Shown: positions 16,352-22,953 of the stretch, in pieces | Position numbering within the stretch: position 1 is the stretch's first letter | Layout: each line of letters starts with the position of its first letter | Assembly: GCA_903904815.1 (NCBI GenBank) | Contig: CAIVDU010000070.1 | Location: forward strand, 1 to 32,442 | Direction of reading: 5' to 3' | DNA: 32,442 bases | Source of the DNA: an uncultured Armatimonadota bacterium | GTDB taxonomy: Bacteria; Armatimonadota; Fimbriimonadia; Fimbriimonadales; Fimbriimonadaceae | Position numbers and translations under genes: made by a program | Notes under the pieces: model-generated | Told to the model about the DNA's origin: nothing | Database searches by the model: none | The model's input: the letters and a program-made list of their open reading frames with translations, nothing else

Positions 16352-16569
16352 CTTGCACCTGCCCTTGTGGAAGATCCTCGGGTCTCGGTGATGTCGAGAA
16401 CGCGGCGGGGCATAAACCAGCCTTCCGAGATTCGGATCGCGCCATCACGCGGGTTCACTTCCAGAACGATCCGCTCCACTGCCCTTTCGGGCTGTGGAGC
16501 GTAGGCGTCGATGTTGGTGTCGATCCGGACTTTCATTCCTGTCCGGATGTCGGAGGGGCGGAACGGCAT
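16348..16569 (-). CDS. Small beta-rich hypothetical protein
   Basis: 73 residues: MPFRPSDIRTGMKVRIDTN, then VERIVLEVNPRDGAIRI. This alternation of hydrophobic and charged residues suggests an SH3-like barrel, as in many small phage accessory proteins. It begins next to the upstream stop (16570) and overlaps the next gene by 4 nt. Function unknown. Confidence 0.65.
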   Translation of the reverse strand: MPFRPSDIRTGMKVRIDTNIDAYAPQPERAVERIVLEVNPRDGAIRISEGWFMPRRVLDITETRGSSTRAGAR

Positions 16570-16755
16570 TTACGCCACCTCCTGCTGTGCGGTGGCTTGG
16601 GTCTCCTTCGCATGCTTTCGGGAGCAACCCACCATGAACGTAGCGAACTTGAACGCGGTCTGGATTCCGTTACCCGCCTTGCGGCGGTCCCGGTACCAGG
16701 AATAGGCGAACTTGGCGTCGAGTCCGAATCGATTTGTGAAGATCGAGGGGATCAC
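16570..16755 (-). CDS. Small basic hypothetical protein
   Basis: 61 residues from GTG at 16755, chosen because it overlaps the upstream stop as GTGA like its neighbours. The longer ATG form at 16809 would shadow the gene before it. It is basic and aromatic-rich (NRFGLDAKFAYSWYRDRRKAGNG) and could bind nucleic acid. No family recognised. Confidence 0.55.
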   Translation of the reverse strand: MIPSIFTNRFGLDAKFAYSWYRDRRKAGNGIQTAFKFATFMVGCSRKHAKETQATAQQEVA

Positions 16756-16991
16756 GCGGCCCCCCTCTCGGCTTCGATGTGGGCCTCGTGATCCCACTGA
16801 TCCACCCAAGCGTTCAGAACGGCCGGGAAGCGATCGAGCAAACCGGCTTCGTACAAGTCGAATGCCTGTTCTCGCTTCGCCTGGTGGGCGATCGATCGGA
16901 GCCGGCTCACGAGGCAGTGGTCGCCGGCAGGAACGGCTTTAAGGGCCCTTCGGGCGGCCAGCTTGCGGGCCTTTGGAGTGAGGCAGGCCAT
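16752..16991 (-). CDS. Small hypothetical protein
   Basis: 79 residues, mostly predicted helix: a basic N-terminus (TPKARKLAARRALKAV), then an amphipathic region (HQAKREQAFDLYEAGLLDRFPAVL) and an acidic tail. The ATG shares one base with the stop of the 41-codon gene upstream (TAATG), so translation is coupled. Second gene of the leftward early operon; function unknown. Confidence 0.65.
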   Translation of the reverse strand: MACLTPKARKLAARRALKAVPAGDHCLVSRLRSIAHQAKREQAFDLYEAGLLDRFPAVLNAWVDQWDHEAHIEAERGAA

Positions 16992-17116
16992 TAGAGGCGG
17001 CCTCGCTTGTGGGTAAGTTCGGCAAGCTTTGAGCCGATCATCACGGCGCTGAGCATCGCATAGCCGATGAGTTCGGCTAGCGGGCTCGCCCCGAATGCTG
17101 AGAATGGGTGGTGCAT
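16991..17116 (-). CDS. First small gene of leftward early operon (41 aa)
   Basis: 41 residues starting MHHPFSAFGASPLAELIG, ending TAA at 16991 and sharing that base with the next ATG. The ATG at 17116 has a strong SD (AGGAGA, within 17151-17120 read on the minus strand, nearest copy at 17121-17129). A mildly hydrophobic stretch (LIGYAMLSAVMIG) could be one membrane helix. The position corresponds to lambda N, but no RNA-binding arginine-rich motif is visible, so no such role is claimed. Confidence 0.6.
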   Translation of the reverse strand: MHHPFSAFGASPLAELIGYAMLSAVMIGSKLAELTHKRGRL

Positions 17117-17220
17117 CGAAATTCTCCTAAAAACCGGTGTCAGCCGGTGTTAGGAGAATTATTACATTGTTTGCATAAATCTGCAAGGTTGCTTGCAGAA
17201 AAATTTGCACAAATTGTTTT
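17117..17220 (-). promoter_or_regulatory. Leftward early promoter and operators (PL/OL-like) with leader hairpin
   Basis: On the minus strand TTGCAG (17186-17181), a 16-nt spacer and TAATAA (17164-17159) make a good sigma70 promoter for the early operon. Two dyads cover it: TTTGCATAAATCTGCAA (17170-17186) and CTGCAA-6-TTGCAG (17181-17198). A third half-site, TTTGCAC, is at 17204-17210. The first dyad is closely related to the one near the Cro-like gene (17954-17971), so both are likely repressor sites. Downstream, 11-nt inverted arms (17120-17130 and 17150-17160) enclose two CCGGTGT repeats, and the promoter-proximal arm partly complements the SD of the 41-aa gene. Confidence 0.65.
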
Positions 17221-17910
17221 TCAGTCTAGAATCAGCCCGCTTGGATCTGAGTCCATTGTTTCGCGGGTGCCACGGGCCTTGTACCAACCGATAAGGTATC
17301 CAATCAATTCATGCGAGCCTAGGGGTTCATCGCCATATGCCCTATTGAGGCTCTTGAGCACCCATTGCTCACCATCCCAGCCAATGTTCTTGACCCTGAA
17401 TTCACCGTTTGGCGACTTGACCAAGAATGCGTATTTGAGCTTTGGGACCCGGTGTTCCCGGAAGATCGCGATATCACCCGGCTCTAGTCTCGGCATCATG
17501 CTCTCACCATCGACAAGGAAGCCGACTCCGCCGATCTTCGCCAGGCTCTCAGGAACGTAGATGATTCGCTCGTCGGGGTCGACGTTGTGGGCGCCTTCGC
17601 CTGCGGAAGCGGACCCAACGACAGGAATCGGGGTCATGGGCAAACCGCCCAGACTGACGCGAGTTAGGCCCGGCGTGAATTCAAAGGGCCAGGTCTTCGG
17701 CATATTGAGTTCCTTCCGAAGCCCCGCGATGACCTTGCCTTCGACGGGCTTTGTTCTGCCGTGAATGACGTTATTGAGCTGGTTGTAGCTGACACCGATT
17801 CGCTCCGCCAGCTTCCGCACCGGAACTTTTGGTTTCGCGGTTTTGACCGCGTCCCGCATTACCTCACAAATCATCCTTTCTCTCTCCGAAAGCTCGATCT
17901 TGTCCGTCAC
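17221..17910 (-). CDS. CI/LexA-type phage repressor (HTH plus S24 peptidase)
   Basis: 229 residues. The N-terminal helix-turn-helix is about 30-56 (VRKLAERIGVSYNQLNNVIHG). A linker leads to the S24 self-cleavage domain, with the Ala103-Gly104 cleavage site in SASAGEG, nucleophile Ser137 in VDGESMMPRLEPGD and general base Lys174 (FRVKN). It should hold the prophage silent and be inactivated by RecA-stimulated self-cleavage after DNA damage. GTG start at 17910 with no SD; a likely promoter for it (TTGCGT, 18 nt, TAAACT) is at 17970-17941 and overlaps one operator. This parallels lambda cI expressed from pRM. Confidence 0.93.
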   Translation of the reverse strand: MTDKIELSERERMICEVMRDAVKTAKPKVPVRKLAERIGVSYNQLNNVIHGRTKPVEGKVIAGLRKELNMPKTWPFEFTPGLTRVSLGGLPMTPIPVVGSASAGEGAHNVDPDERIIYVPESLAKIGGVGFLVDGESMMPRLEPGDIAIFREHRVPKLKYAFLVKSPNGEFRVKNIGWDGEQWVLKSLNRAYGDEPLGSHELIGYLIGWYKARGTRETMDSDPSGLILD

Positions 17911-17991
17911 GATTTGAATTTGCGCAAAACAGACGTGCAGAGTTTACGTATAATTTGCATAATTACGCAAAAGTTGGTAGGATAAAGGCCT
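17911..17991. promoter_or_regulatory. OR-like operator and divergent promoters
   Basis: Contains the perfect palindrome TTTGCGCAAA (17919-17928) and the dyad TTTGCATAATTACGCAAA (17954-17971). The second shares 14 of 18 positions with the site at 17170-17187. A plus-strand TATAAT lies at 17949-17954, though no clear -35 partner is visible. A minus-strand promoter for the repressor is suggested (TTGCGT 17970-17965, TAAACT 17946-17941). AGGATAAAGG precedes the Cro-like ATG. Confidence 0.65.
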
Positions 17992-18198
17992 ATGGCGACG
18001 GTAGATAGCGCAAAGAAAGCTGGAAGGCCGGGCATCTCGATGGAGACCTGGAACCGGGTGGTTGATCTGCTCGAAGAGCGGGTGAAGACCCCTCAAGAGA
18101 TCTCCAAGGCTGCCGAAATCAGCTTGAGCAAGGTTTACGAGATCAAACGAAATCCGATAAAGAAAACGGCCCCGACCGCTGACACAGCCGAGGCCTGA
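17992..18198 (+). CDS. Cro-like small helix-turn-helix protein
   Basis: 68 residues. After a basic N-terminus (SAKKAGRPGIS), the segment WNRVVDLLEERVKTPQEISKAAEISLSKVYEIKR is a helix-turn-helix of the resolvase/transposase type (the xxEIxxxxxISxxxVYxIK pattern). It is first in the rightward transcript and divergent from the repressor, with operators between them, so by position it is the Cro counterpart. Its fold is not that of lambda Cro, so the equivalence is functional inference only. Downstream, GGCC-TTGC-GGCC could form a weak hairpin. Confidence 0.75.
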   Translation: MATVDSAKKAGRPGISMETWNRVVDLLEERVKTPQEISKAAEISLSKVYEIKRNPIKKTAPTADTAEA

Positions 18199-18276
18199 CA
18201 TTTCGGCCTTGCGGCCTAGATGCACCAAGCACATTCTACCGCGAGGCCCCAGACCAACCCAAACGGAGGGTTTTAG

Positions 18277-18354
18277 TTGGCAAATTTATCTATCCCAGAG
18301 GCAGTTGCGGAGCACCCTCCCGCTGCCCGAATACCGAGACAGGGGGCGAAGTGA
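18277..18354 (+). CDS. Possible 25-aa peptide coupled to the methyltransferase
   Basis: A TTG at 18277, 6 nt after a strong GGAGGG, opens 25 codons (LANLSIPEAVAEHPPAAR...). The frame ends in a TGA that overlaps the methyltransferase GTG (GTGA). An in-frame TAG directly precedes the TTG, so this is the full frame. It may be a leader peptide that lets ribosomes reach the GTG, which has no SD of its own. The rest of 18199-18276 shows nothing firm. Confidence 0.45.
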   Translation: MANLSIPEAVAEHPPAARIPRQGAK

Positions 18355-19103
18355 AACCCTACTTCGAAGCCAATGGCATTCAGATTTACCACGGAGATTG
18401 CTTCGAAGTACTCCACGCTCTGAGAGGAATTGACGCGGTGATTACCGATCCTCCCTACAGTTCCGGCGGTCAGTTCCGGGGTGATCGCACCATGAACACG
18501 GTCACCAAATATGTTCAAACGAATCAGCAGGCGTTCCGCGCGGAGTTTGGTGGAGACAACCGCGACCAGCGGTCCTACCTCGCATGGGTGTCGCTCTGGA
18601 TGAGTGCGGCACTGCATGCCTCGAACCCTAACGCGATCGCCGCGCTCTTCACCGATTGGAGGCAGCTGCCAACCACGACGGACGCTTTCCAAGCTGGTGG
18701 ATGGGTATGGCGCGGAATCGGGGTGTGGGATAAGACGGGAGCAGCTCGGCCACGGCTTGGAGGAATCAAGAGCCAGGCGGAATACATCGTCTGGGGCTCC
18801 TCGGGCCCTCTCGACGCTGACGCAAACCCGATATGCATTCCGGGAGTACTAAGCGCTCCTATCGTGAGGGGCACCGATAAGGAGCATATCGCGGAAAAGC
18901 CTCTCAAGGTCATGAGCTGGCTTTGCGAGCTTTGCCGTCCAGGTGGGCTGATCGTGGATCCGTTCGTCGGTAGCGGGACGACGCTTGTTGCGGCCAAGAA
19001 ATCCGGGCGACGCGCCATCGGTATCGAGATCATGGAAGCGAACTGCGAGATCGCGGCCAAACGACTGCAGCAGGGGTTCCTCGATCTTTCGGAGGTGGCC
19101 TAA
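18351..19103 (+). CDS. Phage DNA N-methyltransferase (N6_N4_Mtase, beta-class order)
   Basis: 250 residues. The catalytic motif DPPY is at 33-36 (VITDPPYSSGGQFRGDR), and the SAM-binding loop DPFVGSGTTL comes near the C-terminus, so the motif order is catalytic first. It transfers methyl to an exocyclic amino group of adenine or cytosine in DNA. The segments FTDWRQLPTTTDA and GGWVWRGIGVWDKTGAARP are typical of the orphan methyltransferases carried by temperate phages. No restriction endonuclease is nearby, so protection from host restriction or control of gene expression is likely. The target sequence is unknown. GTG start. Confidence 0.92.
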   Translation: MKPYFEANGIQIYHGDCFEVLHALRGIDAVITDPPYSSGGQFRGDRTMNTVTKYVQTNQQAFRAEFGGDNRDQRSYLAWVSLWMSAALHASNPNAIAALFTDWRQLPTTTDAFQAGGWVWRGIGVWDKTGAARPRLGGIKSQAEYIVWGSSGPLDADANPICIPGVLSAPIVRGTDKEHIAEKPLKVMSWLCELCRPGGLIVDPFVGSGTTLVAAKKSGRRAIGIEIMEANCEIAAKRLQQGFLDLSEVA

Positions 19104-19577
19104 GTGCTTATCCTTGCGATAGATCCTGGAACGTTTGAGTCTGCCTTCCTGATCTGGGACACGGTGACGCGGCAGATTGGGAGGTTTGGGAAGTCGCCGA
19201 ACCTTCAGGTACGCGAGCTTCTGCTTTCGATGGCGTACGACTGCCTGGTGATCGAGGATGTCACCTCGTATGGGAAGGCGGTTGGGAGAGAGGTCTTCGA
19301 CACCTGTAAGTGGATCGGGCGGTTTTGGGAAACCTCAGGCGTCGAGCCTGATTTCGTCAGTCGGCCTCGGATCAAGGCGCACCATTGCAAGAGCGCGAGC
19401 GCGAAGGATGACAACGTCCGCGCCGCGATGATCGAGCGGTTTGGCAAGCCTGGGACGGCCAAGCAGCCGGGGTTTACGTTCGGGATCACCAAGGACATTT
19501 GGTCGGCGTTTGCGATCGCGATTTGGAAAGCTGACCAACTAGACCCGACGCAGGGACTCTTGAGGGGAGGTGGCTAA
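19104..19577 (+). CDS. RuvC-like Holliday-junction resolvase family protein
   Basis: 157 residues with an RNase H-like pattern: LAIDPGTFESA (Asp7), LVIEDV (Glu51) and a C-terminal KDIWSAFAIAIW (Asp131), with KDDNVRAAMIERFG between. These acids would coordinate the two metal ions used to cut branched DNA. Phage members of this family clear replication and recombination intermediates before packaging. GTG start directly after the methyltransferase stop, in the same rightward transcript. Exact subfamily unassigned. Confidence 0.75.
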   Translation: MLILAIDPGTFESAFLIWDTVTRQIGRFGKSPNLQVRELLLSMAYDCLVIEDVTSYGKAVGREVFDTCKWIGRFWETSGVEPDFVSRPRIKAHHCKSASAKDDNVRAAMIERFGKPGTAKQPGFTFGITKDIWSAFAIAIWKADQLDPTQGLLRGGG

Positions 19578-19579
19578 CC

Positions 19580-20425
19580 ATGGCTTTGAGAGCGGTTACC
19601 GAACACCCTAAGTTCGCAAATCTCAAACGGATTCTCGGTCGATCCAAGGGGGCCACGCTGGGCTACTTGGAGTGCATGTGGCACTTCACGGGGAAATACA
19701 CACCGCAGGGCAACATCGGGAAGTACAGCGCGGAAGAGATCGAAGCCTGGGTGGAGTGGGACGGAGAACCGGGAGCGATGGTGGCTGCAATGGTCAAATC
19801 AAGGTGGCTGGACCAGCACCCGGAACACGGTTTGGTTGTTCACGACTGGCATAAACATGCCGACGATGCAACCCGATTAGCCCTCAAAAGGGCGGGACTC
19901 CCATTCTGTGTCCCTAGAGAGTCGGCACCCTGTCCCGACAGTGTCGCGACAGGGTCGGGACTACCAGAGCCAGAGCCTGTACCGGAGCCTGTGTCAGAGA
20001 ATCCTTCGGAGAGTCCAAGCGATCTCACGGAGAAGACGGCGCAGAAACCCAGGCCCACAAGCATCGAACCACTCTGGGAGGAGTTCTGCGTGGCCTACCC
20101 CCAACGTGCCGGAGATTTGATGAAGGCCAAAGGGCGCGATAAGTTCGCTCTACTGCTGAAATCGGGGGTGCAAGCTTCCGCGATGATCGACGGGGCGCGA
20201 CGTTACTGCGAGTGGTGCAATTTGAGCGGGAACTCGGGAACGGCTTACGTCAAGCAGATGACCACATGGTTAAACAACTCGTGTTGGCTGGAGGACTACT
20301 CGGTGTCCAATCAGAAACCCCGGATCATTCCTCCGGCTGTGGCTTCTGCGGCGGCGAAGAGTAGCTTCGAAAGGGCGATGGCTTCGAACCGGCCCAGATT
20401 CTCGAACATAGGGAGCGGCAAGTGA
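19580..20425 (+). CDS. Phage replication initiation protein (O/DnaT-like organisation)
   Basis: 281 residues. The N-terminal ~95 look like a winged-helix domain: FANLKRILGRSKGATLGYLECMW...YSAEEIEAWVEW...GLVVHDWHKHAD. A Pro/Glu/Ser-rich linker (about 115-150) connects to a C-terminal helical domain, WEEFCVAYPQRAGDLMKAKGR...YVKQMTTWLNNSCWLEDY, seen in many phage replisome organisers. It should bind the phage origin and help load the helicase. The linker DNA has short iterated GACAGG and CAGAGCCxG segments, but I could not define origin iterons. It overlaps the next gene by 4 nt. Confidence 0.75.
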   Translation: MALRAVTEHPKFANLKRILGRSKGATLGYLECMWHFTGKYTPQGNIGKYSAEEIEAWVEWDGEPGAMVAAMVKSRWLDQHPEHGLVVHDWHKHADDATRLALKRAGLPFCVPRESAPCPDSVATGSGLPEPEPVPEPVSENPSESPSDLTEKTAQKPRPTSIEPLWEEFCVAYPQRAGDLMKAKGRDKFALLLKSGVQASAMIDGARRYCEWCNLSGNSGTAYVKQMTTWLNNSCWLEDYSVSNQKPRIIPPAVASAAAKSSFERAMASNRPRFSNIGSGK

Positions 20426-21024
20426 GCGAGCTGGCATCGATCGAAACGGAACAGAGCCTCGACGTCTTCGGGAATCCCCGGGATTCGGCTTACTTCGAAG
20501 CGGTGGCGATCGCGGTTTCGCTGATGCATGACGCGCTCGATACCTTCGGCAAGCGGTTGGACGGGTTGGCGGATTCGTGGGAATTGGGGCTCAAGGCGCG
20601 CGGGATTCGGCTGGAGGAGATCCCTCTGGCGACGGCGGCCTACGTAGGAGGGTTGAACGGCTCGAAGTTCCCTACTCCTGGCATGTTCGCTGACTGGATC
20701 CTCGAGCAACGTAAATGGTCGATGAGCCAAGCGGATTTGAAGGCGATCGGCGATAGGGCTCGGCAGGAGTCGGAGAAGAGGCAGGCGGCTTTTCAGGCTC
20801 GGATGATCTCGCTGTATGGCAACTGTGAGCGGGCTACCGTTCGGGCTCACCTCGAACGCCTTGAAGCCCAAACGAACAGGCGGATCCGGATTCGTCGCAC
20901 GAAAGAGCGGCCATCGGTGCCATATGCGGTGATCGAGGCGGAGCTGGCCCAGGCAGGGGAAAGGCGGCGATTGGGGCAACCGTACCGGGACGTGACCAAG
21001 GAGGGGACAGCAAATGAAGAATGA
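20422..21024 (+). CDS. Replication-module protein, possible helicase loader
   Basis: 200 residues, largely helical, from GTG at 20422 overlapping the previous stop. A segment near 55-95 (GIRLEEIPLATAAYVGGLNGSKFPTPGMFADWILEQR) has the FPTPxxFxDW pattern of small phage replication proteins such as helicase loaders or inhibitors. The C-terminal half is rich in Arg/Glu and could be a coiled coil. In position it matches lambda P. No Walker motif is present, so it is not a DnaC-type ATPase. Function is inferred. Confidence 0.55.
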   Translation: MSELASIETEQSLDVFGNPRDSAYFEAVAIAVSLMHDALDTFGKRLDGLADSWELGLKARGIRLEEIPLATAAYVGGLNGSKFPTPGMFADWILEQRKWSMSQADLKAIGDRARQESEKRQAAFQARMISLYGNCERATVRAHLERLEAQTNRRIRIRRTKERPSVPYAVIEAELAQAGERRRLGQPYRDVTKEGTANEE

Positions 21025-21475
21025 ACTTTCAGCCGAACAGATGCTCGAGATTTGGGGGCTTCGGTCCTGCGGGTCGAGCCTCAAGAATCCGCTCAAGCCG
21101 TCAACTTGGGGCGGGCGGGGGTCTGACGACGAGTTGGTGATTGTCGACTACGTCGAATCGGTGCCCGGGTTTGGGTTGGCGAAGGAAGCCCTCGTTTGGG
21201 TGTTTCGGTATGGCAACGATCCCACGGCCTTCCCGTTGGTTCGGCCTGGGGAGACTTGCGCGACTTCGCTGATCCGCAGGCAATGGGGGATGCACTTGGG
21301 GCGCGCTAGACAGGCGGTGTGTGGGGCGGTGGTTCGGGAGTTTATGGGGCTGCTCGAGGAGCGGATTAAGCAAGGTCCGCCGGTGTTCCCGATTGACCTG
21401 CCGGAAGAGGAGGCAGAGGTGGAAGCGATCGTGGCGAGCGTCCAGGCGATGGGTGAGGCGGTCCGGACATGGTGA
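21014..21475 (+). CDS. Candidate late-transcription regulator (Q position)
   Basis: 153 residues, overlapping the previous gene by 11 nt. The N-terminus is MKNELSAEQMLEIWGLRSCGSS. The middle (CATSLIRRQWGMHLGRARQAVCGAVVREFMGLLEER) may be a DNA-binding helical region, and the C-terminus is acidic. I do not recognise a Q or sigma family by sequence. The role is suggested by place: it is the last gene before a strong promoter (21503-21530) that runs into a terminator (21579-21611), followed by the endolysin. That is exactly the lambda Q-pR'-tR'-lysis order. Confidence 0.6.
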   Translation: MKNELSAEQMLEIWGLRSCGSSLKNPLKPSTWGGRGSDDELVIVDYVESVPGFGLAKEALVWVFRYGNDPTAFPLVRPGETCATSLIRRQWGMHLGRARQAVCGAVVREFMGLLEERIKQGPPVFPIDLPEEEAEVEAIVASVQAMGEAVRTW

Positions 21476-21502
21476 TTTTAGCCGTCAAATTGTGATTATC
21501 AC

Positions 21503-21530
21503 TTGACGGGGCAAAAATCCGTGGTATCTT
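21503..21530 (+). promoter_or_regulatory. Late promoter candidate (pR'-like)
   Basis: TTGACG (21503-21508), a 16-nt spacer and TATCTT (21525-21530) form one of the best sigma70 matches in the window. A dyad overlaps the -35 box: CCGTCAA (21482-21488) with TTGACGG (21503-21509), and inside it GTGAT-T-ATCAC (21492-21502). A regulator could bind there. Transcription would start near 21537 and meet the hairpin at 21579 after about 40 nt. Confidence 0.65.
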
Positions 21531-21578
21531 AAATTTGACCCACGGACCCTTGCGTCTGAAAGGTCTCAAAATTTTCGA

Positions 21579-21611
21579 AGCCTCGTAGCCAAACGGCTGC
21601 GGGGCTTTTTT
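21579..21611 (+). terminator. Factor-independent terminator before lysis genes (tR'-like)
   Basis: A 12-bp stem with two G-U pairs (AGCCTCGTAGCC, loop AAAC, GGCTGCGGGGCT) runs straight into a T-rich tract to 21611. This is the strongest terminator in the window. It lies between the promoter at 21503 and the endolysin gene at 21715, so the lysis and head genes would need antitermination or a second promoter. The remaining 21612-21714 leader shows no further gene. Confidence 0.85.
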
Positions 21612-21714
21612 GTTTCCCGATCCACCACGGTAGGCCATCCACTAGCCCAGTAGAGCCCGCTCGCCCTTCGTGGCGTGATCTTCGGGCTCCTGGGCGGCCT
21701 AAAGGAGTTCCACG

Positions 21715-22320
21715 ATGAGCAACCCGAAAGGCGTCGACCTGTCCCATTTCAACGTCAATCCGGACTTCCACACCATGGCGGCTGCGGGAATCGCCTTCGT
21801 CTATTTGAAGGCAACCGAAGGCGGTTCGTTCGTTGATCAAACGTTTTTGGATCGTCGCCAGCGAGCGGCTTCGGTTGGGCTTCGAACGGGGGCTTATCAC
21901 TTCTTTGATCCTAAGGTAGGCGGGGCCGCTCAGGCGGCGCACTTCCTGGCTACGTTGGGTGGGTTGAAGCCTGGCGAACTTCCGCCAGCGCTCGATCTGG
22001 AGTCGACGGACGGTTGGGACCAGCTTTCGCAGACTGACCGCGTTCGAGAAGTTGGAGCGTGGCTCAGCGTGGTTGAGAATGCGCTTGGGGTTCGGCCGGT
22101 GATCTATACCTCGATGGGTTGGTGGCTGGGTGAGTTCGGAAACGCCGACTTCAGCGGCCATCCTTTGTGGCTTGCCCACTACGCGGCGAGTCCCGGAGAT
22201 ACCGGGCTTTGGAAGACTTGGACAGCTTGGCAACACGGCCAGTACGGAACGGTTCCGGGGGCTGGCTCTGGCAACGTCGATACCGACCAGTGGAACGGCC
22301 CGTTACCGGGGGCAGCATGA
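21715..22320 (+). CDS. GH25 muramidase endolysin
   Basis: 201 residues, a single GH25 lysozyme domain (Cellosyl/Chalaropsis type) that cuts the MurNAc-GlcNAc bond of peptidoglycan. Visible are GVDLSHFN (Asp8), FVYLKATEGGSFVD, TGAYHFF, the catalytic DLES (Asp94, Glu96), WLAHY and the terminal VDTDQWNG. There is no signal peptide and no separate cell-wall-binding domain, so export would depend on the holins encoded downstream. AGGAG sits 8 nt before the ATG. Its stop overlaps the next ATG (ATGA). Confidence 0.93.
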   Translation: MSNPKGVDLSHFNVNPDFHTMAAAGIAFVYLKATEGGSFVDQTFLDRRQRAASVGLRTGAYHFFDPKVGGAAQAAHFLATLGGLKPGELPPALDLESTDGWDQLSQTDRVREVGAWLSVVENALGVRPVIYTSMGWWLGEFGNADFSGHPLWLAHYAASPGDTGLWKTWTAWQHGQYGTVPGAGSGNVDTDQWNGPLPGAA

Positions 22321-22562
22321 GCAAACCTATGGACTCGCACACCGATTACGGCCCGTTCGCGACGGTCTTCGTCTTCCTGGCCGGGCTGGTGGTGGCAGCC
22401 TTTCGGTACCTCGTGGGGCTGGGGCATCGGCTCAAGTCTCTTGAGGATTGGAGAGATGCCAAGCAGAAGCAGGACAGCGAAATGCATGCGTTGCTGCAAG
22501 CGACTCACGAGACCGCGACCGAGACCAAGGGCATGGTGGCCGTGCTCCTCTCAAAGAAATGA
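22317..22562 (+). CDS. Small membrane protein, holin-associated (XhlA-like layout)
   Basis: 81 residues from ATG at 22317 overlapping the endolysin stop. One hydrophobic helix (FATVFVFLAGLVVAAFRYLVGL) near the N-terminus is followed by a charged helical tail (LKSLEDWRDAKQKQDSEMHALLQATHETATE), which is likely a coiled coil. Together with the next small membrane gene it forms the lysis cassette. Holin or holin-partner identity is inferred from place, size and topology. Confidence 0.7.
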   Translation: MSKPMDSHTDYGPFATVFVFLAGLVVAAFRYLVGLGHRLKSLEDWRDAKQKQDSEMHALLQATHETATETKGMVAVLLSKK

Positions 22563-22717
22563 CCCCTAATCCTCGACTTTTAAAGAAGCTCACCGCAGCG
22601 GCCGTCGCTATCGTTGGCGTCGTGGCTGCCTTTCATCTCTTGCAACCAGCTCAGGCGGTTGCCATTTCCGCAGCGATCGGGGCGATTGCCTCGATCTGGG
22701 AGCCATCGCAACCATGA
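22559..22717 (+). CDS. Putative small holin (52 aa)
   Basis: 52 residues from ATG at 22559, overlapping the previous stop as ATGA. A basic N-terminus (PNPRLLKKL) precedes two hydrophobic stretches, AAAVAIVGVVAAFHLL and AVAISAAIGAIASIW. This is the size and charge layout of a class II holin that opens the membrane for the GH25 endolysin. Its stop overlaps the next gene's ATG. Confidence 0.65.
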   Translation: MTPNPRLLKKLTAAAVAIVGVVAAFHLLQPAQAVAISAAIGAIASIWEPSQP

Positions 22718-22953
22718 TGTTTCACATTAGTATCAAGTTTCGCGCGTTCGGGGTCACCTTCGGCACCATCGACCAGAAGGTGAGCGGGGCGGTCACTTTG
22801 GCGGCAGTCATAAAGCCCGTTCTAGCCATCGTCGCGAAGACAATTCCAGCGGCTGGACTCGTAGACCCTGGTTCGCTCGTTTCACAGATTCAGGTCCCTC
22901 CGCACGTGATCTACAACGATCGCGGGGTGCTGCTGGAAGTCGTCGCGAGCTAA
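22714..22953 (+). CDS. Small hypothetical lysis-region protein
   Basis: 79 residues, beginning ATGATG over the previous stop. The N-terminus (FHISIKFRAFGVTFGTIDQKV) looks like beta strands. A hydrophobic middle (VTLAAVIKPVLAIVAKTI) could touch a membrane, and the tail VPPHVIYNDRGVLLEVV is again beta-like. No family recognised. It is the last gene of the lysis transcript, and its end overlaps by 4 nt the end of the oppositely oriented regulator gene. Confidence 0.65.
   Translation: MMFHISIKFRAFGVTFGTIDQKVSGAVTLAAVIKPVLAIVAKTIPAAGLVDPGSLVSQIQVPPHVIYNDRGVLLEVVAS

Noticed and set aside
20311-21096. 261-codon minus-strand open frame opposite the replication genes
   Set aside because: Arg/Pro/Leu-rich composition typical of antisense reading in GC-rich DNA; the plus-strand genes overlap neatly with each other.
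21529-22236. 235-codon minus-strand open frame opposite the endolysin
   Set aside because: GH25 motifs prove the plus strand is coding. The antisense frame is low-complexity basic and crosses the terminator.
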